Part shown: piece by piece, positions 55,305 to 64,000 of the stretch
Numbering within the stretch: the stretch's first letter is position 1
How the letters are laid out: every line of letters starts with the position of its first letter
Origin: Periconia sp. R9002
Taxonomy: Eukaryota > Ascomycota > Dothideomycetes > Pleosporales > Periconiaceae
Direction: 5' to 3'
DNA: 64,000 nucleotides
NCBI GenBank assembly: GCA_023627715.1
Contig: JAMAHW010000080.1
Span: 124,001 to 188,000, forward strand
The notes under the pieces: model-generated
Database searches by the model: none
Seen by the model: only the letters and a program-made list of their open reading frames with translations
What the model was told of the DNA's origin: nothing
Program-made: the position numbers and the translations under genes

Positions 55305-57140
55305 CTATAGATCCATATACACGACTGAAAATCCCAGCCAGCTCCCAACCACTCCGACCGCGGAATAGGAACTGGTGAACATCAAGGGCAAAAACTCATA
55401 CTTGTCCCCGAAAACGATCCCATGGATGAGAGAGCAATATGCAATCAAAGGTATGGACAATGCGATGTAATAGAAAGAAAATCGATCGAGCAAGAATACT
55501 CTCGGATGTGGCGAGCTACAATTGGTCAGCTCATTGCATAGAGCGAACTATGTTGGACTTACGCGGGAGCAAGACGATCGAACGCCAGCATGAAAGCTAC
55601 AAGCCATAATATGGTGTATACTGTCTTGACTGGAAATTCCGCTGCAGTGAACAGAAGAGGGAAAAGAGATACATGGCCCGAAACGGCCAATGGTCTGAAA
55701 GCGCTAAAGTATCGCCGGTCCCGTAAAGCAATCAAACTGAAGGGAATAATGATAAGTAAGATGGCTTTCTCATGCACATGCCAACCAAAGAGAAAGGATG
55801 CATAACCGCAAAGGGTAATAGCGCCGATGAATGTTTCCCATTTTGGGTCCAGCAGGAGGCGTATGAGGAAGGGCTTAGAATGTCAGTGTACAACGCCAAT
55901 TATCTGGAGACGCCTACATACAATTTGAAAGCCAAGGGTTAGAAGGAAACAAGTCAGTGGAACTACTTCAGGAAGCACGGCAAAGGATGTATCCCCGACC
56001 AATCCCCGGGTTACACTATTCACTGCTTCAGGGTCGACTTTGAGTCCAAGATAAGGAGCCGCTATACGCATTGTCAGATCTCCTTTAACCGAAAGCCAGC
56101 AAAATTGAAGTGTTACCGTATATCAGGACTCGGTCGCTGAACGAGTATAATGCCCAAACGTTCGGCGCCCAATATGCGTGGCAAAGTCCCCGAGAGAATG
56201 GGAAAAGCCGACGAAGAACTTGCTCGAGCTGACCCCACAAGGCGAAAGGTCCAAATGCAGCGGCGAAAACGCTGACGATACCGATACCAAGCTTGATGCA
56301 ATTGAGGAATTGTATCTGAAAGTAAGGAAAGGATCGCCGATCACTTAAGCAGTAGGCTCGTAAGAGGTATACAAAGTAAGCAGGCGCCAGGTACAAATAG
56401 ATATGCTTGAAGCATAGCAATACGGCAAACAGTATCCCGCTTAACAACAGCGTTGAGTGTTTCCGAGCGAGCACTAAGGAGAGTACCAGAATGCCATACA
56501 TGAAGCCATTGTACTGAAAATGGATGTGATCGATAATTAAGAGACCAGGCGACAAGAGAACAGAGAGGGCAGCGGCATGTGCGGTTGCTTTTGATTTAGA
56601 TTCCTTGACATATCTAAATTGTTAGGTGATGCCAGAGGGACACGAGATTGAGGCTTACCGATGTAAAGCGTAGACCAGGACGAGTTCGGTGATGATGACG
56701 GTGGTGCGTTGAAAATAAACCGTCTGCCAGCTGTCGTAGCCAAGATTTTGAACATGTAGCAATTGAGGTTCGAAAAAGGCAGCGGCATGTGACATCAGCC
56801 ACTCAAAGTAAGCAAAAAAGGGTGGATAGTCAAGAGTCCATTCCGAGGTGTTCTGCAAAGGCGTGTCAATCCAAGGCCAATATTCTATCAGGGTAGAAAT
56901 GATGCAGGAATGGACCTACCTCATAGTACCATTCTTTGACAGGTAGCGAATAAGTGAGAGCGAGCCAGTTGCGATGTACCTCGAAATCAGTGGATTTGCT
57001 TGCGGGATCATGAGCATTAGTGGTTATGAGGGCGGATGGATTGGGTTCAAGAATTGCGCATACTAGGCGGGAAACAACAAGACTTTGAGGGCCGTGGCCA
57101 CTACGGCGCACTGAAGAACTGACGGATACAGTTCGGCCAT
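55305..57140 (-). CDS. ALG8: Dolichyl-P-Glc glucosyltransferase Alg8
   Basis: Seven exons (57140-57064, 56998-56920, 56852-56659, 56613-56117, 56061-55922, 55873-55563, 55515-55305) encode 502 residues. The family start [20 protein letters not shown] is restored by the first intron, and the conserved loops [15 protein letters not shown] and [17 protein letters not shown] follow. Ten or more membrane helices run through the protein, and [18 protein letters not shown] is another family block. Alg8 adds the second glucose to the dolichol-linked oligosaccharide in the ER lumen, after Alg6. All exons join in phase. Length is close to other filamentous-fungal members and below that of yeast. Divergent from the RRM gene. 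Confidence 0.94.
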
Positions 57141-57411
57141 GGGGACACGAGTGGACGTCAATGGCTGGAATCAATGTGGCGACGAGATGGGGTTAGGTAT
57201 TTCCATGCTGGCAAGTGAGGTTTAAACTGGGATCACGTGCTGAATTAAGCGAGCGAGCTTAATGAGAGTGTGCTGTGCTTGATTGGAGGCTGAACTGGCG
57301 GCGTGCGCTTGGTCTGGAAGGAAGAAAGGGAGCGAACAACGCTGACGACCAAATCCGGTGCACCCAATTCAGTCATGGCGCCATCTGACATGGTACAGTA
57401 CTCAATCGTCT

Positions 57412-57450
57412 TTACATACATACATACATACACGTACACGCATACATACA
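57412..57450. repeat. Tetranucleotide TACA microsatellite
   Basis: Runs of TACA units, interrupted by CGTACACG. Simple repeat with no coding sense; likely variable between strains. Confidence 0.8.
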
Positions 57451-57530
57451 GAGCGGCAACTCGACTCGATTGTACGTGCCTCTCGTGCTATGAACAAGAA
57501 ACAAGCTGGTATACCTACTCCGATACAGGC

Positions 57531-57560
57531 GACACGGCACGACACGACACGACACGACAC
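57531..57560. repeat. Six-copy GACAC pentanucleotide repeat
   Basis: Six tandem five-base units, the second changed to GGCAC. It lies in the ALG8-RRM promoter interval. Confidence 0.85.
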
Positions 57561-58821
57561 GGTCCTACGCGCAAGTAGGTGGGGTGGTCGGAGTTGACCA
57601 AACGGGCCAGGAGAGCTCGCTGAAGAAAGTCTAGTTAGGAACGATAGGAGCGGTCTGGGCGCCATATATTTACCCGGACTTTTTTTTCTCCTTCTTTTTT
57701 ATCTCGCTCCCTTTCCAGTCGGGTATGGCTGATTGCTTACACGGTTGTGCTGGTATCATATAGGTACAAGGGCAAGGAGTAACGGCAGTATAATGGACAG
57801 TGGTTGACGACAATGCCTATTGTGTACTACACATGTCTCTGTGTGCAACGCGATGAAACAGGACAACGGAGGCGCACTCGTGTGGTGCTAGGTAGCATAC
57901 ATCTTGTACCTACATGTGTACTTTGCTGGGTTTGCTCAATGTCGAGCCCTGCCACGCCTGCCCTGGGAGAACCCTGAATTCCGCTTAAGTCTCTTGGGGC
58001 CAGCGCTACCCGCCTAACCAAGCCTAGCTGCCTTATGCACTAGCCACTTTGGGCCGTTAATTTCATTCGCAGCTGCCTCCTGTCTCTCAGTGAGATCGCG
58101 GGCTTTTCCTTCCTCTACTTGCTTGCTTCCTTTACCTCTTCACCTCCTTCGACCCTCCGCCCTCTACGCCTTGTTGCCATCTTTCTTCTTCGGCCCATCC
58201 ACTCATTATCTACCCTTCTCCGCTGCGAGGTTCCCGCCAACCTCCGCCTCGTTGCGTCCCCCTTCATTCTTATTGTGGTCCTTCTTTGAATCTATTCAAA
58301 AAGCAGCTTCAAAATCAAAGCCTTACCGTCTCCCTTCGCCTTCTCAGCTCTTCCAATCGCACTAATTCGGCCTTCCGTGTTCCCCAAAAGACAAACTTGC
58401 GCCTTGAATCCCGTCTTTTTTCTCGGACCTCCTTGCGCCTCCTGTTAGCTTTTGCCAGCTCTGTTTTGACCGGCTCGTTTGGCAGTCAACCGACTTTCTG
58501 GGCCCCTTGTTCGTGCCCCTGTTCTGTAAGTGCCCACACTCGTCAGCAATTTGTTAGTTAACGTCGACCTCGACCTTTGACCACCCTCCTCTTTTTCCCT
58601 TTGATCCTTCTTGCTAATTGTTCTGTATGCAGCACTACGGATTTTAATAGCTTTCCCATTTCACGACCACTGTCCCTCGCCGCGGGTAGCCGTATATATT
58701 CACATTCCATCCTACCTTGTCCGTCGACCTACCAGTCCGGACACATAATACTACCGTCGCCACGGCTGCTATTTCCCAAAGCGCGCGGGACGGCTTAGAG
58801 CTGCCACCGCATCTTCTCCTC

Positions 58822-61284
58822 ATGCAGCACCAGGACAACGCTTCCGCTCCCAGCGGTCCTCGCTTCCAGAATGGATTTCCCAAGCAGATGAATGGCAACA
58901 ACACTGGCTTTTCGCATGGCGCCTTCAACACGAATCAATCGGGTTACGCCGACAGGCACCCCGAAAGGGCAAGCATCCCCAACATTAACACCAACCGGCT
59001 TGCGCCTGGCAACCCCAACATTTCGGATTTGCAGACTCCAGGAACTGGCTATGATATGAACTTCACTCCCTTGCTTCCTTCGCAATTGCTTCTTGGGAGC
59101 CCTTTCCAACCGGGCTCGCCATCTGCCTTTGCCTCCCCGCAATTCCAGAACTTTGCTGGATTTGCTGGCCAGAATCAGTCGCAACAGCAGCAGCAGACCC
59201 AGCAAAACCAAGTTGGTAGCCCGCTGCAGCAACCTCTTTCCCCGGGACTTTACCAGGGCCTTGTCTCGCCAACTAGTTTGAACGGACCTGGTTTCTTTGC
59301 TGGGCCTCAGTCTCCAACCTTTGGTAGTTTTAGTGCACAAGGTATGGGAGGACTTGGTTCTGGCATGTCCATTGCTCCAGGGCTCGTCTCCGGTACTAGC
59401 AGGACAGTATACTTGGGTAACATCCCGCCTGAGACGTCTGCCGAGGAGATCCTTGGCCACGTGAGAAGTGGCCAGATCGAGTCGGTGAGGCTTCTGCCCG
59501 ACAAGAACTGTGCATTCATCTCCTTTCTTGATAGCAGCTCTGCGACTCATTTTCACTCGGACGCAATCTTGAAAAAGTTGTCGATCCGTGGCCAGGACAT
59601 CAAAATTGGATGGGGGAAGCCTTCCCAAGTACCTACTTCTGTTGCACTTGCAGTACAGCAGTCGGGTGCTTCACGAAACGTCTACCTAGGCAACCTACCT
59701 GAAGAGGTTTCCGAACAAGAGCTCCGAGAGGACCTCAGCAAGTTTGGTCCCATTGACACCGTAAAGATTGTCCGTGAGAAAGCTATTGGGTTTGTACATT
59801 TCCTCTCGATTGGCAACGCCATCAAGGCTGTAGCCCAACTCCCCCAGGAGGCGAAGTGGCAGGCTCCCCGCCGCGTTTATTACGGCAAGGATCGTTGTGC
59901 TTACGTTTCAAAAACGCAACAACAGAATGCCGCTCAGTACCTCGGGATCGCTCCTGGCTATGCGCATGTGCTCAACGGAGCTGACCGTGACATGATTTCT
60001 AATGCGCTTGCCCAACAATCAGTTGCTGCTGCTGCAGTTGCAACTTCTGCTGGAGGTGTGAACAACCTGGGTAATCGAACTGTTTACCTAGGTAACATTC
60101 ACCCCGAGACTACGATTGAAGAAATTTGCAATGTTGTTCGTGGAGGGCTTCTTCACCACATTCGATACATCCCCGACAAGCATATCTGCTTTGTAACCTT
60201 CATTGATCCCACTTCTGCGGCGTCTTTCTACGCCTTGAGCAACCTCCAAGGCCTCATGATCCACAATCGCCGTTTGAAGATCGGTTGGGGAAAGCATTCT
60301 GGCGCTCTCCCCCCTGCAATTGCTCTCGCTGTTAGCGGAGGTGCTTCTCGCAATGTCTACATAGGCAACCTCGATGAGTCTTGGACCGAGGAGCGTTTGA
60401 GGCAAGACTTCTCCGAATATGGCGAGATCGAGCTTGTCAACACACTTCGTGAGAAGAGCTGTGCGTTCGTCAACTTCACGAACATTGCCAACGCTATCAA
60501 GGCAATCGAAGCGGTGCGCGGTCGTGAGGAGTACAAGCGGTTCAAGGTGAATTTTGGGAAAGATCGTTGTGGTAATCCGCCGCGTCAGATGAGCCAGCAA
60601 GGCCAGAGCCAGCAAGCTGGTAGTGATGGCGTTCAGTCCCCATCACCAATCAGTGGTCTCCATCCTACCCAAGGAACCCCTGGTCCTTCCATTTCACCTA
60701 CTGGTTCAGTTGCGCCCAACTCGAGCGGTAGCACGAACGGTCAATTCCCCAACGTGCAAGCACCCGCTCCTGCCAACATTCTGAACTCGGGAGCCAACAA
60801 CCCTCTGATGATGTACCTCCAGGCTCAACAATCTCAACAGCAACAAGTTGAGTCTCCAATGCAGCAATCCCAACAGCAGCAGCAACAGCAGAGCTTCCAG
60901 TCCCCTCAAGCCGCCTTCTACAGTGCTGATAACAATCCCTCACCTCAGCCCCACACCTCCTCGCACGCTTCCCACAACAGCACCTCGAGCTTCAGCCTCA
61001 TTAATGGATCCTCCGCTCAATCTGGTGCTACCACGGTGGGTGGCCTTCTCGCTCCCTCTAACCTGAACGCTCGTGCTCAGCACTCGCGTGCCGTGAGTCT
61101 GCCAGTGTTCACTCAGGGACCTTTCACACAGCCTACACAACAGTCGCAGGCCCCGCAAAATTCTTTTGGAAGTCTCAGCTCCGGCATCGGCGGATTTGGT
61201 AGCGGAAACGGTGGTTATGGATTGGCTATCCAGGGTGATGGAGGCCTACCTGGATGGGCTGAAGAGGAGGTTGGTGCGCAGTAA
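58822..61284 (+). CDS. Four-RRM RNA-binding protein, Nrd1/Mrn1-type
   Basis: A single coding exon of 820 residues from the ATG at 58822; the longer frame upstream lacks an ATG. Four RRMs are visible at about residues 194-268, 284-358, 419-492 and 510-585. Each starts with an RNP2 motif ([40 protein letters not shown]). RRM1 and RRM3 and RRM2 and RRM4 resemble each other in pairs, the arrangement found in S. pombe Nrd1 and yeast Mrn1. The flanks are rich in Gln, Ser, Gly and Asn with several Gln runs, typical of proteins that enter RNA granules. It probably controls stability or translation of specific mRNAs. Confidence 0.9.
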   Translation: MQHQDNASAPSGPRFQNGFPKQMNGNNTGFSHGAFNTNQSGYADRHPERASIPNINTNRLAPGNPNISDLQTPGTGYDMNFTPLLPSQLLLGSPFQPGSPSAFASPQFQNFAGFAGQNQSQQQQQTQQNQVGSPLQQPLSPGLYQGLVSPTSLNGPGFFAGPQSPTFGSFSAQGMGGLGSGMSIAPGLVSGTSRTVYLGNIPPETSAEEILGHVRSGQIESVRLLPDKNCAFISFLDSSSATHFHSDAILKKLSIRGQDIKIGWGKPSQVPTSVALAVQQSGASRNVYLGNLPEEVSEQELREDLSKFGPIDTVKIVREKAIGFVHFLSIGNAIKAVAQLPQEAKWQAPRRVYYGKDRCAYVSKTQQQNAAQYLGIAPGYAHVLNGADRDMISNALAQQSVAAAAVATSAGGVNNLGNRTVYLGNIHPETTIEEICNVVRGGLLHHIRYIPDKHICFVTFIDPTSAASFYALSNLQGLMIHNRRLKIGWGKHSGALPPAIALAVSGGASRNVYIGNLDESWTEERLRQDFSEYGEIELVNTLREKSCAFVNFTNIANAIKAIEAVRGREEYKRFKVNFGKDRCGNPPRQMSQQGQSQQAGSDGVQSPSPISGLHPTQGTPGPSISPTGSVAPNSSGSTNGQFPNVQAPAPANILNSGANNPLMMYLQAQQSQQQQVESPMQQSQQQQQQQSFQSPQAAFYSADNNPSPQPHTSSHASHNSTSSFSLINGSSAQSGATTVGGLLAPSNLNARAQHSRAVSLPVFTQGPFTQPTQQSQAPQNSFGSLSSGIGGFGSGNGGYGLAIQGDGGLPGWAEEEVGAQ

Positions 61285-61919
61285 ACGACCACGAAACATT
61301 TTAAATGCGGTAATACTTGGCTTTGGACTTGGACTTTGGTGCTGAGAATCATTTCCCATTTCATTCACTGTGCGATATTTGTCACCCCCCTTACACCACT
61401 TGTAGTATTTTTGATTAGACGTACCTCTTGTCCTTCATTTCTCGTTTTCTTTTCCCCTTGTTAGCTTCTTTGGCTCTTTGGCTTTGCCGCACTATTTCTT
61501 TTATATCCCCCTTGTTCCAGCATCATTGAAAGAGACCCCGCACCTCGTTTCTTGGCTAGGAGTTGGTCTGCGGCCGTCTGTCGGTGGAGATTTTGCGTGT
61601 GTATGTGAATGGCTTTGAATAAATGTTGTAATCAAATTGTGTTTTTCTCCTCGTGTGGTTATCTCTTCCAACCAACGTTGTTCTGTTCGTATTCCGACGA
61701 TATTAGGAACATGTGTGGTACACGAAAAAATCTAAGAGGTATGGGCTACACGCATACTAGATAGTATCACCAGAGCAGTGCCGTGTTCAATGTGTGCTAT
61801 TATGTGATTATCCACTATCCTATAATCGGGTCTGCCATTACACAGGACTATCTCGGCTCATCTTTGCAATCATCGATGGTACGACTTCGTCTTCAAAACT
61901 CAAAATCTTCGTCTGCATT
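61285..61919. other. Intergenic spacer between convergent genes
   Basis: 3' flanks of the RRM gene and MED20. Pyrimidine-rich part just after the RRM stop is probably its 3' UTR. Confidence 0.4.
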
Positions 61920-62866
61920 CTACCCACGAAGTTTTAATGCCTCACACCACATGCGCACAGCCGCTTCGGTCACCTTTTGCCTATCGCCTCCAGAACCCTG
62001 AGCGGCCTGCATGACCTCACGGATTTCCGACCTGCCCAACTCAATACCCTCGGTCATCATCTTCCAGATCTGGCGGATTTGCTCTTGTACGAAACTGAAG
62101 TCGAGGTCTTCCTCCATGGCGGCGTTCACATCTGCCGTATCTAAGCCACTGCCGTTGCGGTTGTTGCGATCGTCGTCGTCATCGTCATCATCGTCGAGCG
62201 CACCCGCGCGCGTGGTGATGCAGACTAGAACACCGGGTGAAAGCGAACCACCGGCCTGCGGACCCGAGCGCTTAGCCCGCAATCCGCCGATATGTATGGT
62301 GAAGTTGGGCACGGTGTACGTGAAACCGGGGAAGTTTGGAGGGATTTCAAGAGCGCGTTGGGGGGTCCAGAGCTGGGCCCATTGATTCAAGATCAGGCTG
62401 TAGAGCGACTCGAACTGCTCCGAGGGTACGGCAACAATGGGTCCTTGCGCGGGTTGCGCTGTGGGAGGAGCTGGCTGGGCAGGTTGGGAGGATGAGCTGC
62501 CGTCCTTAGCTGGCGTGGGCTGGGGTGCTGGAAGATTCGAAGACGGTTGCTGGATGAAACTGAAGGCGCGATTTGGAGTCAAGCAAGAGAGGCGTAGGAG
62601 GTGATTATATGAGTGTGCATTGGCGTTCTGATCTGATGGCGTGTCTTGCGTGTTGCGGAAGATGATATGGCTCAGGTTCCAGCTGCCATCTGCCCGGTTG
62701 GCTCTCTCAAATCTCCTTTCGATGTTGGCAGTAAGTGACTGGCAGATGGTCTCGGAGCCAGCGACTTGCGCTGATGGGTTAGAGATGAAATACAATCTGT
62801 AGATTTGAGGGATTAGTTCCGTTCTCACCACTCAGCAGGTCGAACTGCTTACCCGCTATACTTCAT
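61920..62866 (-). CDS. MED20: Mediator subunit Med20 (TBP-related factor domain)
   Basis: Two exons, 62866-62853 and 62796-61920, encode 296 residues. The first coding exon is only 14 bases and gives MKYSG, joining LYFISNPSAQVAG, which is the N-terminal strand of the fungal Med20/Srb2 fold. Later family-like blocks are WNLSHIIFRNT, LLRLSCLTPNRAFSFI and the strand FPGFTYTVPNFTIHIGG. A Pro/Ala/Gln-rich insertion sits after residue 100 and a nine-Asp run precedes the C-terminal helices. Med20 is part of the Mediator head and contacts Med8 and Med18 to support RNA polymerase II initiation. A purely computed gene model may miss the small first exon. Confidence 0.87.
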
Positions 62867-64000
62867 TATGAAGTTTTTCGAGCGATGGCGTAGCTTGGTA
62901 ACGTAATATAAATTAGGGCGTATGTTGAAGAAGAGAACAGATATCAACCTCTGGGACGAGGTGACTTATGGGCGGCTGTCGTATGAGATTGATGCAGGGC
63001 AGGGAAATTGCACCATGAAATCCCTCCGCTTCCTATGCAACAAGACCAATCGCTCCGAATGAATATTACTATCTTGTGGGGGATTCCAAAAGAGAAGAAT
63101 GGTGTATGGTGAATGTTGAATGCTGGGAAGCTCGAAATGGTTGGTAGGTTATACGTGCATCGTTAATGATTGATGGGGAAGTGCAACCGTCCACTTAGCG
63201 CGATCCTAAAAACATCGGCATGCCGTATCGATAAGCCCTACCCATAGTCTAAACAAACGGCAACGACATTGGAATTCCAGGAAAGAACATTGAAACAAGC
63301 CATCATCCAATCATTTTTCATCAAACTTTGAGAAGGGTTTCAAATTTACCAACATGTAGAAAGAATGAAAACGAAAAAAAAAACAAGGGACAAACAAAGG
63401 CGGGCCTTTTTAGATACCAAAACCATTAAAAAAAAGTCAAGGACATCACAACACTGACTACCTTGGTCCTAGACTCCTAGCTCTGACCATATATGCCACA
63501 TGGTGACGTCCATGACCATGTCACAAGATGAGCTTTCATAATCGATCTGTGATGCTCTGTGGCTCCATTCTTGTGTAACTCCATGTATATCGTGAATTTT
63601 CCGCCTTCCGCAAGCCCATTTGTCGACGCGCATACGTACAGGTTGTAGCTCTGCTTGATTTGGAAGACAAACGCTTGATTGTAATTTTACATGGAGTTTC
63701 ACACTGCAATGTTACTACAGGTTGGGGAATCTTGGCGGCTAGCGAGATTAGGTATGATTCACGGAAGAGGAGGAAGTCGCAAGTTTTCGTGAACTTATCG
63801 CACGACACAGCACAGATCCGTAAGTGCAACACTCGGATCCTTATGCAGTGCGTATGTGTATGATCTGAACGGACCACGATACGATCCCTTGTGAAAAGGG
63901 GGAATTGGCAATGTTGCAGCCTATTCGCGATTTTCCTACGTCAGACGCGGTGAATTCGCTGAATTCACTCAGAAATCGGACCTCTGGTGGAAAACCCCGA
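62867..64000. other. Intergenic region at the right edge
   Basis: MED20 promoter and about 1 kb with no supported gene. It has an A-run near 63374 and an inverted repeat GTGAATTC/GAATTCAC with a 3-base spacer (63950-63968). Confidence 0.4.

Larger units (their letters stand above)
57141..58821. promoter_or_regulatory. Long divergent region of ALG8 and the RRM gene, with a likely 5' UTR intron
   Basis: About 1.7 kb. It has a CACGTG site (57234-57239), two simple repeats listed separately, and a long pyrimidine-rich tract at about 58080-58300 as in many highly expressed fungal genes. A probable leader intron of the RRM gene runs 58526-58632 (GTAAGT donor, GCTAAT branch, ATGCAG acceptor). No protein-coding gene was recognised. 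Confidence 0.5.

Noticed and set aside
58090..58561. Two plus-strand frames in the pyrimidine-rich region before the RRM gene
   Set aside because: Composition is that of a CT-rich leader; the ATG codons have no continuity with the RRM frame.

Overview
The window is nuclear DNA of a filamentous ascomycete (Pezizomycotina). The genes are widely spaced and many carry short introns of roughly 45-110 nt with GT-AG ends. Typical fungal families are present: Zn2Cys6 regulator, Itc1, Nse4, Pex8, Alg8, Vps34, Sgf73, Med20 and an Nrd1/Mrn1-like RRM protein. There is also a tRNA-Thr with an intron. No prokaryotic, viral or CRISPR-like structure was seen. The genus cannot be named from the sequence alone. 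All exon limits below were placed by eye from splice signals and reading frame, and every multi-exon model sums to a whole number of codons.

Positions 1-19.7 kb are largely accessory or metabolic. In order they hold a membrane-anchored type B carboxylesterase (cut by the left edge), a HAD hydrolase, an SDR, a MITE-like element, a RING-H2 protein, a mitochondrial DUF1279/FAM210-type protein, a small membrane protein of unknown function, a secreted amidase and tRNA-Thr(AGU). These are followed by an ACC-synthase-like aminotransferase, a small membrane ORF broken by a stop codon, a Zn2Cys6 transcription factor and a medium-chain dehydrogenase whose start is frameshifted. Long AT-rich spacers and the two damaged frames suggest relaxed constraint here.

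Positions 20.4-36 kb are mostly housekeeping. They hold a TMEM170-type membrane protein divergent from Pex8 (peroxisomal import, ending in SKL), a CCCH zinc-finger protein, a 2-Cys peroxiredoxin with an unusually long low-complexity tail and a RING-HC protein with a GC-AG intron. This RING gene is divergent from a Nudix hydrolase. Vps34 (PI3-kinase) is divergent from Nse4 (SMC5/6 complex).

Positions 36.8-48.4 kb hold a secreted But2-like protein, an F-box-like protein, a class 3 lipase, a CLC chloride/proton antiporter and a zinc alcohol dehydrogenase. A gene-poor stretch of about 1.5 kb follows, with one doubtful small ORF.

Positions 48.4-64 kb return to core functions. Sgf73 (SAGA), Itc1 (ISW2 remodeller) and Med20 (Mediator) are all chromatin or transcription factors. 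Between them lie Alg8 (ER N-glycan assembly) and a four-RRM Nrd1/Mrn1-type protein with a long pyrimidine-rich 5' region. No single pathway links the whole window. The strongest unusual points are the two interrupted frames, the TA-flanked inverted-repeat element, the peroxiredoxin fusion-like tail, the aminotransferase with a substituted cofactor residue, and several very small first coding exons, including one that is only the ATG.
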